64,000 nt of DNA from Modicisalibacter muralis (GTDB lineage: Bacteria > Pseudomonadota > Gammaproteobacteria > Pseudomonadales > Halomonadaceae), in contig NZ_FNGI01000012.1 in NCBI RefSeq assembly GCF_900102945.1, forward strand, positions 60,018-124,017. Reading direction: 5' to 3'. The notes below the pieces were generated by a model that saw only the letters and a program-made list of their open reading frames with translations, ran no database searches and was not told where the DNA came from. Below are positions 39,651-56,200 of this stretch, in pieces (within the stretch, counting starts at the first letter, position 1; each line of letters starts with the position of its first letter). The translations under genes were made by a program, and so were the position numbers.

Positions 39651-40063
39651 CACATCACCGTCCGTTTCACAAAGGTGGTGGACAAGGGCATCTTCTGCGC
39701 CGCGAGGCCAAAGGCTTCACGGGCCAGCTCCTCGGAGACCCCTTCGATCTCGTAGAGCATCTTGCCGGGCTGGATCTGCGCGACCCAATACTCGACGGAG
39801 CCTTTACCCTTACCCATACGGACTTCCAGCGGCTTATTGGTGATCGGCTTGTCCGGGAAGACCCGGATCCAGATCTTGCCGCCACGTTTGACGTGACGCG
39901 TGATGGCACGACGACCGGCTTCGATCTGGCGCGCGGTGATGCGCCCACGACCGGTGGCTTTCAGGCCGAATTCGCCGAAGCTCACCTTGCTTCCGCGATG
40001 CGCCAGGCCACGATTGCGGCCTTTCTGCATCTTGCGGAATTTCATGCGCTTAGGTTGCAACAT
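39650..40063 (-). CDS. rplP: 50S ribosomal protein L16
   Basis: 137 residues: [19 protein letters not shown] start and [19 protein letters not shown] in the core. The arginine reached by the hydroxylase RoxA/YcfD in E. coli (R81) falls in the ...GSVEYWV-preceding loop region. Needed for A-site tRNA positioning. Confidence 0.98.
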   Translation of the reverse strand: MLQPKRMKFRKMQKGRNRGLAHRGSKVSFGEFGLKATGRGRITARQIEAGRRAITRHVKRGGKIWIRVFPDKPITNKPLEVRMGKGKGSVEYWVAQIQPGKMLYEIEGVSEELAREAFGLAAQKMPLSTTFVKRTVM

Positions 40064-40078
40064 CGACTACATCTCCCC

Positions 40079-40780
40079 TTACTTGGAACCTTTCTTCTTG
40101 GGTGCGGGCTGGGCGCCTTGCTGCTTCTGCTTGGCCCGCACCTCTTCGATGCCCCCGAGGATTTCACCCTTGAAGATCCACACCTTGACGCCGATGACGC
40201 CGTAGGTGGTGTGAGCTTCATAGGTCGCGTAGTCGATGTCCGCGCGCAGGGTGTGCAAGGGCACACGACCTTCGCGGTACCACTCGGTACGGGCGATTTC
40301 CGCACCACCGAGACGACCTGACAACATGATCTTGATACCGCCGGCGCCCAGGCGCATGGCGTTCTGCACGGAGCGCTTCATGGCGCGGCGGAACATCACG
40401 CGACGCTCGAGCTGGCCGGCGATGTTCTGCGCGACGAGCGCGGCGTCGAGTTCGGGCTTGCGGACTTCCTCGATGTTGACGTGCACCGGCACGCCCATCA
40501 TCTGGGCGACGTCGCGGCGCAGTCGATCGACGTCTTCACCCTTCTTGCCAATCACGATGCCCGGACGGGCGGTGTGAATGGTGATCCGCGCGTTATTCGC
40601 GGGACGCTCGATGGTGATACGGCTCACGGAGGCGTTCTTGAGGCGCTGCTCGAGAAAGCCGCGCACTTCGAGATCGCTGTTCAACTTGTCGGCATAAGCA
40701 CCGCGCTCGGCATACCAGACCGAAGTGTGGTCCTTGACGATACCCAGCCGAATACCTGTCGGATTTACTTTCTGACCCAT
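40079..40780 (-). CDS. rpsC: 30S ribosomal protein S3
   Basis: 233 residues beginning [20 protein letters not shown], with a KH domain ([17 protein letters not shown]) and a basic C-terminal tail. Part of the mRNA entry helicase. The upstream in-frame extension overlaps rplV and was discarded. Confidence 0.98.
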   Translation of the reverse strand: MGQKVNPTGIRLGIVKDHTSVWYAERGAYADKLNSDLEVRGFLEQRLKNASVSRITIERPANNARITIHTARPGIVIGKKGEDVDRLRRDVAQMMGVPVHVNIEEVRKPELDAALVAQNIAGQLERRVMFRRAMKRSVQNAMRLGAGGIKIMLSGRLGGAEIARTEWYREGRVPLHTLRADIDYATYEAHTTYGVIGVKVWIFKGEILGGIEEVRAKQKQQGAQPAPKKKGSK

Positions 40781-40791
40781 CTGGTCGACTC

Positions 40792-41124
40792 CTACTTCTC
40801 GGCTACCTTGACGGTGATGTGACAAGTGCGCTTCAAAATGCGATCCGCACGGCCCTTGGCACGCGGCTGGATGCGCTTGAGCGTCATGCCCTCATCGACA
40901 CAGATGGTCGAGACGCGCAGCTCGTCGATGTCCATGCCGTTGTTTTCTTCCGCATTCGCAATGGCGGACTGAAGCGTCTTCTTGACCAGCTTGGCAGCCT
41001 TCTTCGGTGAGAAGGTCAGCAGGTCGAGCGCCTCGGCGACAGGTTTACCGCGCACCTGGTCAGCCACCAAACGGGCCTTCTGGGCGGATAAACGAGCGCC
41101 ACGCAGCTTAGCTGTGACTTCCAT
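40792..41124 (-). CDS. rplV: 50S ribosomal protein L22
   Basis: 110 residues. The extended beta hairpin that lines the exit tunnel is present ([20 protein letters not shown]), with no deletion of the kind linked to macrolide resistance. Lies between rpsS and rpsC. Confidence 0.98.
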   Translation of the reverse strand: MEVTAKLRGARLSAQKARLVADQVRGKPVAEALDLLTFSPKKAAKLVKKTLQSAIANAEENNGMDIDELRVSTICVDEGMTLKRIQPRAKGRADRILKRTCHITVKVAEK

Positions 41125-41142
41125 CTCTCAATCCTCTCTGGC

Positions 41143-41418
41143 TTACCGTTTGGCTTTCTTGTCCGCCACATGACCGCGATAGGTGCGGGTGGCAGCGAAT
41201 TCGCCCAGCTTGTGGCCAACCATTTCCTCGGAGACATGCACCGGGACGTGTTGGCGACCGTTATGGACAGCAATGGTGAGCCCGACCATGTTGGGCAGGA
41301 TCATCGAACGCCGCGACCAGGTCTTGATCGGTTTGCGGTCGTTCTTTTCCACTGCAGTCTCAACCTTCTTCAGCAGATGAAGGTCAATGAAAGGACCTTT
41401 CTTCAGTGAACGTGGCAC
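41143..41418 (-). CDS. rpsS: 30S ribosomal protein S19
   Basis: 91 residues: [19 protein letters not shown] and [20 protein letters not shown]. Forms a complex with S13 in the 30S head. Confidence 0.98.
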   Translation of the reverse strand: MPRSLKKGPFIDLHLLKKVETAVEKNDRKPIKTWSRRSMILPNMVGLTIAVHNGRQHVPVHVSEEMVGHKLGEFAATRTYRGHVADKKAKR

Positions 41419-41451
41419 AGCCGTTACCTCTTGATGTCTAGACTTTTAATC

Positions 41452-42282
41452 TCAGTTCCGAGCCTTGCGGCGACGAATAATGAGTTTGTCGGTGCGCTTG
41501 TTCTTACGGGTCTTGTGGCCCTTGGTGGGAACGCCCCACGGGCTCACCGGATGACGTCCACCGCTGGTGCGGCCTTCACCGCCACCATGCGGGTGATCCA
41601 CCGGGTTCATCGCGACACCGCGAACCGTCGGGCGCACACCGCGCCAGCGTTTGGCGCCGGCCTTGCCCAATTGACGCAGGCTGTGCTCTGAGTTGCTCAC
41701 TTCGCCAAGCGTCGCACGGCACTCCGCCAGCACCTTGCGGGTCTCGCCGGAGCGCAGACGCAGGGTGACGTAGTTGCCTTCGCGTGCGACCAGCTGGGCA
41801 CTGGTACCGGCACTGCGCGCGATCTGCGCGCCCTTGCCGGGCTTGAGCTCGATGCAATGCACGGTAGAGCCCACCGGGATGTTACGCAGCGGCAGGGTGT
41901 TACCTTTCTTGATAGCCGCATTGACACCCGACTCGAGCGTATCGCCCGCCTTCACGCCCTTGGGCGCGATGACGTAGCGACGCTCGCCGTCCAGGTACTT
42001 CAGCAGCGCAATGTGAGCGCTGCGGTTCGGGTCGTATTCAAGACGCTCGACGATGGCGGGAACGCCATCCTTGTTACGCTTGAAATCGACCAGGCGATAA
42101 TGCTGACGATGACCGCCACCAACGTGCCGGGTCGTGATGCGACCGCGATTGTTACGCCCGCCGGACTTGGACTTTTTCTCCAACAGCGCGGCATGCGGCC
42201 GGCCCTTGTAGATTTCGTCGTTGACAACCTTGACCAGGTGGCGACGACCGGCGGATGTGGGTTTGGTTTTAACTACTGCCAT
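41452..42282 (-). CDS. rplB: 50S ribosomal protein L2
   Basis: 276 residues, with the conserved C-terminal [19 protein letters not shown] loop whose histidine lies near the peptidyl transferase centre, and [19 protein letters not shown] near the N-terminus. Usual place between rplW and rpsS. Confidence 0.98.
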   Translation of the reverse strand: MAVVKTKPTSAGRRHLVKVVNDEIYKGRPHAALLEKKSKSGGRNNRGRITTRHVGGGHRQHYRLVDFKRNKDGVPAIVERLEYDPNRSAHIALLKYLDGERRYVIAPKGVKAGDTLESGVNAAIKKGNTLPLRNIPVGSTVHCIELKPGKGAQIARSAGTSAQLVAREGNYVTLRLRSGETRKVLAECRATLGEVSNSEHSLRQLGKAGAKRWRGVRPTVRGVAMNPVDHPHGGGEGRTSGGRHPVSPWGVPTKGHKTRKNKRTDKLIIRRRKARN

Positions 42283-42299
42283 GATCCGTACTCCTGCCC

Positions 42300-42596
42300 T
42301 TATTCGGCGCCAGAGAAGTCTTCGAGGGTCTCGCCCGCGGCCAGTGTGACATAGGCCTTGCGGTAGCCCTTGCGCATGCCGACACCATGGGCGGTGCGCT
42401 TGGTCTTGCCCTTCATGTTCAGGACCTGAACGCGATCGACCTTCTTGTCAAAAAGCGCCTCGACGGCCTTTTTGATCTCGGGCTTGGTCGCGTCGCTGGC
42501 CACCTTGAACACGTACTGATTGTTCTCGGCGGCGAAAGCGGCTTTCTCGGTCATGTGCGGTCCGAGCAGAACCTTGAATAAGCGTTCCTGGTTCAT
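42300..42596 (-). CDS. rplW: 50S ribosomal protein L23
   Basis: 98 residues ([20 protein letters not shown] and [20 protein letters not shown]). Docking site for trigger factor and SRP at the tunnel exit; the trigger-factor-binding Glu of the PHMTEKA region is present. Its start overlaps the rplD stop as ATGA. Confidence 0.98.
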   Translation of the reverse strand: MNQERLFKVLLGPHMTEKAAFAAENNQYVFKVASDATKPEIKKAVEALFDKKVDRVQVLNMKGKTKRTAHGVGMRKGYRKAYVTLAAGETLEDFSGAE

Positions 42597-43201
42597 GCCA
42601 GCTTCTCCTCGAATTTACGCAGGGCGGAGACGGTAACCAGCACCTTGTCGAAGGCGACCAGGCTCACCGGATCGGCAGCGGCGACGTCCACCACATCCAC
42701 GTTGGGAATGTTGCGAGCGGCGAGATAGAGCTTCTCGTCGACTTCCTCGGTGACGATCAGCACCTTCTCCAGATCGAGCTCCTTGAGCTGTGCGATCAGC
42801 TGCTTGGTCTTCGGCACCTCGACCACGAACGACTCGACGGCCACCAGACGCTCCTGACGCACCAGCTCGGAGAGAATCGAGCGCATCGCCGCACGGTACA
42901 TCTTGCGGTTGACCTTCTGGGTGTAGTCCTGAGGACGCGCCGCAAAGGTCACACCACCACTACGCCACAGCGGAGAGCGAATGGTACCGGCACGCGCACG
43001 ACCGGTGCCCTTCTGGCGCCACGGCTTCTTGCCACCGCCGCGCACCTCGGAACGGGTCTTCTGAGCGCGGGTACCCTGACGGCCCGCCGCCAGATAGGCA
43101 GTGACTACCTGATGTACCAGCGCTTCATTGAATTCTTTGCCAAAGGTGGCGTCGGCGACTTCGACAGTGCCGGCATCAGCACCTGCAAGATTAAGATTCA
43201 T
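42593..43201 (-). CDS. rplD: 50S ribosomal protein L4
   Basis: 202 residues. The tunnel loop [19 protein letters not shown] is intact. In E. coli L4 also represses the S10 operon by attenuation; no leader of that exact form was recognised here. Confidence 0.98.
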   Translation of the reverse strand: MNLNLAGADAGTVEVADATFGKEFNEALVHQVVTAYLAAGRQGTRAQKTRSEVRGGGKKPWRQKGTGRARAGTIRSPLWRSGGVTFAARPQDYTQKVNRKMYRAAMRSILSELVRQERLVAVESFVVEVPKTKQLIAQLKELDLEKVLIVTEEVDEKLYLAARNIPNVDVVDVAAADPVSLVAFDKVLVTVSALRKFEEKLA

Positions 43202-43214
43202 CGGTCTTTACCCC

Positions 43215-43853
43215 TCAGCGAGCTTTGACGGCACGGCGAACGACGACATCGCTGCCCGGTGCACCGGGTACGGCGCCCTTGATCAGCAGCAAGTTGCGTT
43301 CAGCGTCGACACGCACGACTTCCAGGCTCTGGACGGTGCAGCGAACATTGCCCATCTGGCCGGCCATTTTCTTGCCCTTGAATACGCGCCCCGGAGTCTG
43401 ACACTGACCGATGGAGCCAGGCGCACGGTGGGACAAGGAGTTGCCGTGGGTCATGTCTTGGGTGCGGAAGTTCCAGCGCTTGACGGCGCCCTGGAAGCCC
43501 TTGCCCTTGGAGGTGCCGGTCACGTCGATCTTTTGACCAGCTTCGAAGAGGGATACGGTGAATTCGCCGCCCACTTGCGGAGCCTCGTCACCTTCGGAAA
43601 GGCGGAACTCCATCAGCGAACGACCGGCCTCGATACCTGCCTTGGCAAACTGGCCAGCGGCGGCCTTGGACAGGTGTTTGGCCTTGCGGGAGCCGGTTGT
43701 CACCTGAACCGCGCTATAACCGTCGCTTTCAACGGTCTTGACACGAGTCACGCGGTTGGGCTCAACCTCGATAACGGTTACCGGCACGGATGCGCCATCC
43801 TCGGTGAAGATGCGGGTCATACCGCTCTTCTTACCGACTAAACCGATAGTCAT
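43215..43853 (-). CDS. rplC: 50S ribosomal protein L3
   Basis: 212 residues beginning [20 protein letters not shown]. The central loop that reaches the peptidyl transferase centre ([20 protein letters not shown]) is present, with the glutamine methylated in E. coli. The ATG at 43853 is the family start. A 152-base gap separates it from rpsJ. Confidence 0.98.
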   Translation of the reverse strand: MTIGLVGKKSGMTRIFTEDGASVPVTVIEVEPNRVTRVKTVESDGYSAVQVTTGSRKAKHLSKAAAGQFAKAGIEAGRSLMEFRLSEGDEAPQVGGEFTVSLFEAGQKIDVTGTSKGKGFQGAVKRWNFRTQDMTHGNSLSHRAPGSIGQCQTPGRVFKGKKMAGQMGNVRCTVQSLEVVRVDAERNLLLIKGAVPGAPGSDVVVRRAVKAR

Positions 43854-44005
43854 GTTCAGTCTCCTAATAGTGTACGGGGCTGTCACCCGCTATGGCTGCC
43901 CTTTCCAGAGCATTCCACTAGCACATTGTATGACGCCGTCCCGGCGTGGCGGCTGCTGCTCCTGATTCTTAAAACGGAGCGCTGGGCCGCGAGTGACTAG
44001 TGTGG

Positions 44006-44317
44006 TTAATCGAGCTTGATCTGGACGTCCACGCCAGCGGCGAGGTCGAGTTTCATTAGCGCGTCGACGGTCTTCTCCGTCGGCTCGACGATGTCGAGCA
44101 CGCGCTTGTGAGTGCGGATCTCATACTGATCGCGCGCGTCCTTGTTGACGTGCGGCGAGATCAGAATGGTGTAGCGCTCACGATTGGTTGGCAGCGGGAT
44201 CGGGCCATGCACCTGGGCACCTGTACGCTTCGCGGTATCCACGATTTCTTGTGCGGACTGGTCGATCAGGCGATGGTCGAAGGCTTTCAACCGAATGCGA
44301 ATCTTCTGGTTCTGCAT
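44006..44317 (-). CDS. rpsJ: 30S ribosomal protein S10 / NusE
   Basis: 103 residues starting [19 protein letters not shown]. It is both a 30S head protein and NusE, the partner of NusB and NusG in antitermination. First gene of the S10 operon, with its own promoter 64 bases upstream and the tuf terminator before that. The long in-frame extension upstream is non-coding. Confidence 0.98.
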   Translation of the reverse strand: MQNQKIRIRLKAFDHRLIDQSAQEIVDTAKRTGAQVHGPIPLPTNRERYTILISPHVNKDARDQYEIRTHKRVLDIVEPTEKTVDALMKLDLAAGVDVQIKLD

Positions 44318-44380
44318 TAGCCCTAAACTCCAATGGATGTAACGGCGCGAGCCGTCTACCCACGCATTTAAAGGATGCGC

Positions 44381-44409
44381 ATTATAGGCATGCTGACATC
44401 GAGAGTCAA
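44381..44409 (-). promoter_or_regulatory. sigma-70 promoter of the S10 operon
   Basis: TTGACT, 17 bases, TATAAT on the minus strand; near-perfect consensus. It starts transcription about 60 bases before rpsJ and overlaps nothing but the tuf terminator region. Confidence 0.85.
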
Positions 44410-44420
44410 TCATGCGCAGA

Positions 44421-44446
44421 AAAGGGGCTCCATGCGGAGCCCCTTC
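44421..44446 (-). terminator. rho-independent terminator after tuf
   Basis: A ten-base perfect stem, AAGGGGCTCC with GGAGCCCCTT, closes an ATGC loop and is followed by TT on the minus strand. It separates the str operon from the S10 operon. Confidence 0.82.
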
Positions 44447-44466
44447 GGTCATCAAGCGGTTACGAC

Positions 44467-45660
44467 TTACTCGACGATCTTGGCGACGACACCGGCGCCC
44501 ACGGTACGACCGCCTTCGCGAATGGCGAAGCGCAGGCCGTCTTCCATGGCAATCGGTGCGATCAGGGTGACGACCATCTGTACGTTGTCACCCGGCATGA
44601 CCATCTCGACGCCTTCCGGCAGCTCACAGGTACCGGTCACGTCGGTGGTACGGAAGTAGAACTGCGGACGATAGCCCTTGAAGAACGGCGTATGACGACC
44701 ACCTTCTTCCTTGGACAGGATGTAGACCTCGGACTCGAACTTGGTGTGCGGCGTGATCGAACCCGGCTTGGCCAGTACCTGGCCACGCTCGACGTCGTCA
44801 CGCTTGGTGCCACGCAGCAGGGCGCCGACGTTCTCACCGGCACGACCTTCGTCGAGCAGCTTGCGGAACATCTCGACACCGGTAACGGTGGTCTTGGTGG
44901 TGTCGCGAATACCAACGATTTCAACTTCATCGCCGGTGCGCACGATGCCACGCTCGACACGACCGGTGACCACGGTACCGCGACCGGAGATCGAGAACAC
45001 GTCTTCGATCGGCATCAGGAACGGCTGATCGACGGCACGCTCCGGCTCCGGAATGTAATCGTCGAGCGCCTTGATCAGGTTGGCGACGGCGGTGGTGCCC
45101 ATGCCGTTGTCATCCTTGCCATCCAGCGCCATCAACGCGGAGCCGATGATGATCGGCGTGTCGTCGCCCGGGAAATCGTACTGGTCGAGGAGTTCGCGAA
45201 CTTCCATTTCGACCAGCTCGAGCAACTCCTCATCGTCGACCATGTCGGCCTTGTTGAGGAACACGACGATGTACGGAACACCAACCTGACGCGACAGCAG
45301 GATGTGCTCGCGAGTCTGCGGCATGGGGCCGTCAGCCGCGCTGCACACCAGGATTGCGCCGTCCATCTGGGCCGCACCGGTGATCATGTTCTTGACGTAG
45401 TCAGCGTGACCCGGGCAGTCGACGTGGGCGTAGTGACGCGCCTCGGACTGATACTCGACGTGAGATGTCGCGATGGTGATACCGCGCTCACGCTCTTCGG
45501 GTGCGTTATCGATAGTATCGAAAGCACTCCAGTCGCCGCCGAAGACTTCGGCGGAAACGCGGGTCAGGGCCGCAGTCAGCGTGGTCTTGCCGTGATCGAC
45601 GTGACCGATGGTGCCGACGTTGACGTGCGGTTTGGAACGCTCAAATTTTTCCTTAGCCAC
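44467..45660 (-). CDS. tuf: elongation factor Tu
   Basis: 397 residues. GTP-binding motifs GHVDHGKT (G1), DCPGH (G3) and NKADM (G4) are present, as is the effector region [14 protein letters not shown]. The third domain ends in [15 protein letters not shown]. Last gene of the str operon, 29 bases after fusA. It is the only tuf gene in the window. Confidence 0.98.
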   Translation of the reverse strand: MAKEKFERSKPHVNVGTIGHVDHGKTTLTAALTRVSAEVFGGDWSAFDTIDNAPEERERGITIATSHVEYQSEARHYAHVDCPGHADYVKNMITGAAQMDGAILVCSAADGPMPQTREHILLSRQVGVPYIVVFLNKADMVDDEELLELVEMEVRELLDQYDFPGDDTPIIIGSALMALDGKDDNGMGTTAVANLIKALDDYIPEPERAVDQPFLMPIEDVFSISGRGTVVTGRVERGIVRTGDEVEIVGIRDTTKTTVTGVEMFRKLLDEGRAGENVGALLRGTKRDDVERGQVLAKPGSITPHTKFESEVYILSKEEGGRHTPFFKGYRPQFYFRTTDVTGTCELPEGVEMVMPGDNVQMVVTLIAPIAMEDGLRFAIREGGRTVGAGVVAKIVE

Positions 45661-45689
45661 TGCTATAACCTCTTTACGTTAGCTAACGG

Positions 45690-47810
45690 TTAACCGTTCT
45701 GGTTGATGACGGCTTCGACGACGCTGGACGGCGCCTCTTCGTAACTCGCAAACTCCATGGTGTAGCTTGCGCGGCCCTGGCTTTGAGAACGCAGATCGGT
45801 CGCGTAACCGAACATCTCAGCCAACGGAACCGTGGCGCGGATGATCTTGCCCGAGGAAGAGTCATCCATGCCCTGTACAAGACCACGGCGGCGGTTCAGG
45901 TCGCCCATGACATCACCCATGAACTCCTCGGGGGTCACGACTTCGACCTTCATCACCGGTTCCAGCAACACGGCCTTGGCCTTGCGAGCGCCTTCTTTGA
46001 CCGCCATGGAAGAGGCGATCTTGAACGCGGTCTCGTTGGAGTCCACGTCGTGGAAGGAGCCGTCGAACAGCGTGACCTTGACGTCGATCATCGGGTAACC
46101 CGCGATGACACCGTTCTGGAGCTGTTCATGGGCTCCCTTCTCGACGGCCGGCACGTATTCCTTGGGAACCGCGCCACCGACGATTTCGGACGCGAACTTG
46201 AAATGCAGATCCTCGTCCTCGCCCTTGTCTTCGGCCGTCAACGGCTCGATACGCAGGTGTACGTGACCGTACTGACCGCGACCGCCCGACTGACGAACGA
46301 ACTTACCTTCCTGCTCGACCTTGCCACGGATCGTCTCGCGATAAGCGACCTGTGGCTTGCCGATGTTGGCTTCGACCTTGAACTCGCGACGCATGCGGTC
46401 GACGAGAACATCGAGATGCAACTCACCCATCCCGGAGATGATGGTCTGGCCGGTCTCTTCATCGGTCCTGACCTGGAACGAGGGGTCCTCCTGGGCCAAC
46501 TTGCCCAGCGCGATACCCATCTTTTCCTGGTCGGGCTTGGACTTCGGCTCGACGGCCACGGAGATCACCGGCGCCGGAAACTCCATGCGCTCGAGCACGA
46601 TCTTGTCGTTGAGATCGCACAGGGTGTCGCCGGTAGTGACGTCCTTGAGGCCGATGCAGGCCGCGATGTCGCCGGCGAGAACTTCCTTGATCTCTTCGCG
46701 TGTATTGGCGTGCATCTGCACGATACGGCCGACACGCTCCTTCTTCTCCTTTACGGAGTTGTAGACGCTGTCGCCCGACTTCAGCACGCCCGAATAGACG
46801 CGAATGAAGGTCAGGGTGCCGACGAACGGGTCGGTGGCGATCTTGAACGCCAGCGCCGAAAAGGGGGCGCTGTCGTCCGCTTCGCGCGTGGCGATGGTGC
46901 CGTCCTTGTCGTCCAGCTCACCCTCGATGGCCTTGACCTCGGTGGGCGACGGCAAGTACTCGACAACACCGTCCAGCACCGCCTGCACGCCCTTGTTCTT
47001 GAACGCCGAGCCGCAAGTCACCAACACGATCTCGTTATCCAGGGTACGGCGACGCAGCCCCGCCTTGATCTCATCGTTGGTCAGCTCGCCCTCTTCGAGG
47101 TACTTGTCCATCAGCTCTTCGGTGGCCTCGGCGGCGGCTTCGACCATTTCTTCGCGATACTTCTCGGCGGTCTCCTGCAGCTCGGCCGGGATATCCACCA
47201 ACTCGTAGGTGGTACCCTTGTCAGCCTCATTCCACAGGATCGCCTTCATCTCGACCAGGTCAACGACGCCCTTGAAGTCTTCTTCCGTACCCCAGTTGAT
47301 CTGGATCGGCACGGCATTGGCGCCCAGACGGCTCTTCAACTGATCGACGACCATGAAGAAGTCAGCGCCGGCACGGTCCATCTTGTTGACGAACACCATG
47401 CGCGGCACTTCGTACTTGTTGGCCTGACGCCAGACAGTCTCGGTCTGCGGCTGCACGCCGGAGCTGCCGCACAACACCACCACGGCACCATCGAGTACGC
47501 GCAGCGAGCGCTCGACTTCGATGGTGAAGTCGACGTGCCCCGGGGTGTCGATGATATTGACACGATGCTCATCGAACTGGTGGTTCATGCCTTTCCAGAA
47601 GGTCGTTACAGCAGCCGAGGTAATGGTGATCCCCCGCTCCTGCTCCTGTTCCATCCAGTCGGTCGTGGATGCACCTTCATGGGTCTCGCCCAGCTTGTGG
47701 TTGACACCGGTATAGAACAACACACGCTCGGTGGTGGTGGTCTTGCCGGCGTCGACGTGGGCAACGATACCGATGTTGCGATAACGCTTGAGTGGAGTCT
47801 TGCGTGCCAC
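45690..47810 (-). CDS. fusA: elongation factor G
   Basis: 706 residues, the ribosomal translocase. G1 is [12 protein letters not shown]3 DTPGHVDF, G4 NKMDR. The effector loop [15 protein letters not shown] and domain IV ([13 protein letters not shown]) with the tip region are conserved. Ends [10 protein letters not shown]. Located between rpsG and tuf. Confidence 0.98.
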   Translation of the reverse strand: MARKTPLKRYRNIGIVAHVDAGKTTTTERVLFYTGVNHKLGETHEGASTTDWMEQEQERGITITSAAVTTFWKGMNHQFDEHRVNIIDTPGHVDFTIEVERSLRVLDGAVVVLCGSSGVQPQTETVWRQANKYEVPRMVFVNKMDRAGADFFMVVDQLKSRLGANAVPIQINWGTEEDFKGVVDLVEMKAILWNEADKGTTYELVDIPAELQETAEKYREEMVEAAAEATEELMDKYLEEGELTNDEIKAGLRRRTLDNEIVLVTCGSAFKNKGVQAVLDGVVEYLPSPTEVKAIEGELDDKDGTIATREADDSAPFSALAFKIATDPFVGTLTFIRVYSGVLKSGDSVYNSVKEKKERVGRIVQMHANTREEIKEVLAGDIAACIGLKDVTTGDTLCDLNDKIVLERMEFPAPVISVAVEPKSKPDQEKMGIALGKLAQEDPSFQVRTDEETGQTIISGMGELHLDVLVDRMRREFKVEANIGKPQVAYRETIRGKVEQEGKFVRQSGGRGQYGHVHLRIEPLTAEDKGEDEDLHFKFASEIVGGAVPKEYVPAVEKGAHEQLQNGVIAGYPMIDVKVTLFDGSFHDVDSNETAFKIASSMAVKEGARKAKAVLLEPVMKVEVVTPEEFMGDVMGDLNRRRGLVQGMDDSSSGKIIRATVPLAEMFGYATDLRSQSQGRASYTMEFASYEEAPSSVVEAVINQNG

Positions 47811-47855
47811 GATGAAACTCCCGTTGGTTGGCAGCAGTGTTTAGAAGCGACGCAC

Positions 47856-48326
47856 TTAGAAACGATAGTGCGAGAAGGCCTTGTTGGCTTCTGCCATGCG
47901 ATGCACGTCTTCACGCTTCTTCACAGCAGCACCCTTGCCTTCAGCGGCATCGAGCATTTCACCGGCCAGACGCTGCACCATGGTCTTTTCGCCACGATTG
48001 CGGGCGGCATCCACCAACCAGCGCATGGCCAACGCCTGGCGACGCGAGGGGCGAACTTCCACGGGCACCTGATAGGTCGCACCACCGACACGGCGGGACT
48101 TGACCTCGACCATCGGCTGGATGGCTTCCAGCGCCTTGTCGAAGATGTCCAGCGGCGCGTCCTTGCCACGCTCGGCAACCCTGTCCAGCGCGCCGTAAAC
48201 AATACGCTCGGCGATGGATTTCTTGCCACTGACCATCAGGTGGTTCATGAACTTCGCCAGGCGCTCGCTTCCGAATTTCGGATCCGGGAGGATTTCGCGC
48301 TTAGCGGCAACTCTTCTTCTAGGCAT
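47856..48326 (-). CDS. rpsG: 30S ribosomal protein S7
   Basis: 156 residues: [20 protein letters not shown] start, core [19 protein letters not shown], and C-terminal [20 protein letters not shown]. Nucleates the 30S head and represses the str operon in E. coli. 118 bases follow rpsL. Confidence 0.98.
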   Translation of the reverse strand: MPRRRVAAKREILPDPKFGSERLAKFMNHLMVSGKKSIAERIVYGALDRVAERGKDAPLDIFDKALEAIQPMVEVKSRRVGGATYQVPVEVRPSRRQALAMRWLVDAARNRGEKTMVQRLAGEMLDAAEGKGAAVKKREDVHRMAEANKAFSHYRF

Positions 48327-48444
48327 GATAAGCCCTCAGTAAAGGGTCCTTCAGGTAAACCCGAGACACCTTCGCGCAATTCGCGCGGGGCCCGACCTTA
48401 CTCTTATCCGACCATTGCGATTCTTTAGTGAGCGACGCTCGGCC

Positions 48445-48819
48445 TCAGGCCTTGGGACGCTTGGTGCCGTACTTGGAACGGCCTTGCTTACGATTCTGCA
48501 CACCGGAGGTGTCGAGGGCCCCGCGCACGGTGTGATAACGCACACCCGGCAAGTCCTTGACGCGGCCACCGCGAATCAGGACCACGGAGTGCTCCTGCAG
48601 GTTGTGACCTTCACCGCCGATGTAGGAAGCCACTTCGAACCCGTTGGTCAAGCGAACGCGGCACACTTTACGCAGTGCGGAGTTCGGCTTCTTCGGGGTA
48701 GTGGTGTAAACGCGGGTACAAACCCCGCGACGCTGCGGACAAGCCTGCAGCGCCGGCACGTCGCTCTTGGCGACCGGGCGCTTGCGCGGCTTGCGCACGA
48801 GCTGATTGATCGTTGCCAT
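48445..48819 (-). CDS. rpsL: 30S ribosomal protein S12
   Basis: 124 residues starting [20 protein letters not shown]. The decoding-site loops [14 protein letters not shown] and [14 protein letters not shown] carry the wild-type lysines linked to streptomycin sensitivity. First gene of the str operon. The open frame runs 94 codons further upstream into rpoC but has no similarity there. Confidence 0.98.
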   Translation of the reverse strand: MATINQLVRKPRKRPVAKSDVPALQACPQRRGVCTRVYTTTPKKPNSALRKVCRVRLTNGFEVASYIGGEGHNLQEHSVVLIRGGRVKDLPGVRYHTVRGALDTSGVQNRKQGRSKYGTKRPKA

Positions 48820-48908
48820 AATGTCTAGCTGACTCCAGTGGTTGCCTTGCCCATTCAGCGCTTTTTCAGCAGATAGGGGCGTACCCGCCCCACTGTTAAA
48901 GGCTGCGC

Positions 48909-48938
48909 ATTCTAATGTCTGGCGGCGATCCGCGTCAA
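48909..48938 (-). promoter_or_regulatory. sigma-70 promoter of the str operon
   Basis: TTGACG, 18 bases, TAGAAT on the minus strand, about 85 bases before rpsL. Its -35 lies at the foot of the rpoC terminator hairpin. Confidence 0.6.
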
Positions 48939-48964
48939 GGCCGGCGCCCCAAGGGGGCCGGCCA
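48938..48964 (-). terminator. hairpin after rpoC
   Basis: GGCCGGC-CCCC and GGGG-C-GCCGGCC can pair around a short loop 16 bases after the rpoC stop. The following bases are TTGACG, not a T run, so termination may be partial. Confidence 0.55.
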
Positions 48965-48979
48965 ACACGAAACGGCGCT

Positions 48980-53197
<4,218 letters not shown>

Positions 53198-53281
53198 GGG
53201 GTCGGCTCCGTTGCGGAGTTGTCATGAGCGGGGCCCAACATCTCGGGGCCCCGCGGACCATCATTCATCAGCGCCAAGCGC

Positions 53282-56200
53282 TTAACCTTCCAACTCGATA
53301 TCGATGCCCAGCGAGCGGATTTCCTTCACCAGCACGTTGAAGGACTCCGGCATGCCCGCCTGCATGGCGTGATCGCCGTCGACGATGTTCTTGTACATCT
53401 TGGTACGTCCCTCCACGTCGTCGGACTTGACCGTGAGCATCTCCTGGAGCGTGTAGGCCGCGCCGTAGGCTTCCAGCGCCCAGACCTCCATCTCGCCGAA
53501 GCGCTGACCACCGAATTGCGCCTTGCCGCCCAACGGCTGCTGGGTAACCAGCGAGTAGGAGCCGGTGGAGCGCGCATGCATCTTGTCGTCGACCAGATGG
53601 TTGAGCTTCAACATGTACATGTAGCCAACGGTGACCGGGCGGTCGAATTTCTCGCCGGTACGGCCGTCGTGAAGATCCATTTGACCCGATTCGGGCAGAT
53701 CGGCCAGCTTGAGCAGGCCCTTGATCTCCTGCTCCTTGGCGCCGTCGAACACCGGCGAGGACATCGGCACGCCACCACGCAGGTTCCTGGCCAACGCGAT
53801 CACTTCGTCGTCGGACAGCGAGTCGATGTCCTCGTGACGGGTGCCCGGGGTGTTGTATATCTTGCCCAGGAACTCGCGAATCTCGGCAACCTGCTGCTTG
53901 CGCGCATCGCGTAGCATGTGATCGATCTTCATGCCGAGACCACGGGCAGCCATGCCCAGGTGGGTCTCGAGAATCTGACCGACGTTCATGCGCGACGGCA
54001 CACCCAGCGGGTTCAGTACCACGTCGACCGGTTCGCCGTTGTCATCGAACGGCATGTCCTCGATGGGCATGATCGCCGAAATGACACCCTTGTTACCGTG
54101 ACGACCGGCCATCTTGTCGCCCGGCTGGATACGCCGCTTGACCGCCAGGTAGACCTTGACGATCTTGAGCACGCCCGGGGCCAGATCGTCGCCCTGGGTG
54201 AGCTTGCGTTTCTTGTCCTCGAAGCGCTCGTCCATCTCCTTGCGGCGATTCTCGAGCTGCTCGTCGGCCTGGGCCAGCAGTTCATTCAGGGCCTCGTCCT
54301 GCAGACGCAGCTTGAACCACTGCTGACGCGGCAGTTCATCGAGGTATTCCAGGGAGAGCACGTCGCCTTTCTTGAGCGAAGGCCCGCCATTGACCGCCTG
54401 GCCGTCGAGCGTGCGCTTCAAGCGCTCGAAAGTGGCGTCCTCGGCGATACGGTAGGTCTCCTGCAGATCCTTGCGCACTTCGTCGAGCTGCATCTGCTCG
54501 ATGGACAGGGCGCGGGAGTCCTTCTCGACGCCGTCGCGGGTAAACACCTGGACGTCGATGATCGTGCCCTTGACACCCGTCGGTGCGCGCAGTGAGGTGT
54601 CCTTAACGTCGGACGCCTTCTCGCCGAAGATCGCGCGCAGCAGCTTCTCTTCCGGGGTCAGTTGGGTTTCGCCCTTGGGCGTGACCTTGCCGACCAGGAT
54701 GTCGCCGGCACCGACCTCGGCCCCGATGTAGACCACGCCGGCCTCGTCGAGCTTGGACAGCGCCGACTCGCCGACATTGGGGATGTCCGAGGTAATTTCC
54801 TCGGCGCCCAGCTTGGTGTCGCGCGAGACGCAGGTCAGTTCCTGGATATGGATGGTGGTGAAGCGGTCCTCCTGCACCACGCGCTCCGAGACCAGGATCG
54901 AGTCCTCGAAGTTGTAGCCGTTCCAGGGCATGAAGGCCATGCGCATGTTCTGGCCCAGCGCCAGGTCGCCCATGTCGACGGACGGTCCATCGGCGAGGAT
55001 ATCGCCGCGCGCCACTTCGTCGCCGGTGCGCACGATCGGGCGCTGGTTCATGCAGGTGTTCTGGTTGGAACGGATGTACTTGGTCAGGTTGTAGATATCG
55101 ACGCCGGCTTCGCCGCCGATGATCTCGTCCTCGTTGATCCGCACCACGATGCGCTTGGCATCGACCGAGTCGATCACCCCGCCGCGCCGCGCCACCGCGC
55201 AGACGCCGGAGTCACGAGCGACGAAACGCTCCATGCCGGTGCCCACCAGCGGCTTGTCGGCACGCAGGGTCGGCACCGCCTGACGCTGCATGTTCGAGCC
55301 CATCAGCGCGCGGTTGGCGTCATCGTGCTCGAGGAACGGGATCAATGCCGCCGCTACCGAGACCACCTGGCGCGGCGAGACATCCATCAGGGTCACCTTG
55401 TCGGGCGCCATGAAGGTGGTTTCGCCACGGTGGCGGACCTGGACCAGATCGTCGATCAGCTTGTTGCCTTCATCGACGGTGGCAGAGGCCTGGGCGATGA
55501 TGAAGTCGCCTTCCTCGATCGCCGACAGGTGCACCATCTCGTCGGTGACCTGACGATCCACGACCTTGCGGTACGGCGTCTCGAGGAAGCCATAGCTGTT
55601 GGTGCGGCTATAGGTGGCCAGCGAGTTGATCAGGCCAATGTTGGGGCCTTCCGGCGTCTCGATCGGACACAGACGACCGTAGTGCGTGGCGTGAACGTCG
55701 CGCACCTCGAAGCCGGCACGTTCGCGGGTCAGGCCGCCCGGGCCGAGCGCAGACACGCGACGCTTGTGAGTGACCTCGGACAGCGGGTTGTTCTGGTCCA
55801 TGAACTGCGAAAGCTGGCTCGAGCCGAAGAACTCCTTGACCGCCGCCGCCACCGGCTTGGCGTTGATCAGGTCCTGCGGCATCAGGCCTTCGCTTTCGGC
55901 CATCGACAGACGCTCCTTGACCGCGCGCTCGACGCGCACCAGGCCGACGCGGAACTGGTTCTCGGCCATCTCGCCGACACAGCGGATACGGCGGTTGCCC
56001 AGGTGATCGATGTCGTCCACATCGCCGAAGCCGTTACGAATGCCGATCAGTTCCTTGAGTACGGCGAGGATATCGTCGTTGCCGAGCACGCCCTTGCCTT
56101 CGTCGGACTCGCGACGCAGGCGGCGGTTGAACTTCATGCGACCGACGCCGGACAGGTCGTAACGGTCCTCGGTGAAGAACAGGTTGTGGAACAGCGTCTC

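Noticed and set aside
44318..44455. N-terminal extension of rpsJ
   Set aside because: It would include the S10 promoter and overlap the tuf terminator; S10 starts at 44317.
45783..48428. Long plus-strand open frame opposite fusA and rpsG
   Set aside because: Antisense shadow; it runs across two real genes and their spacer.
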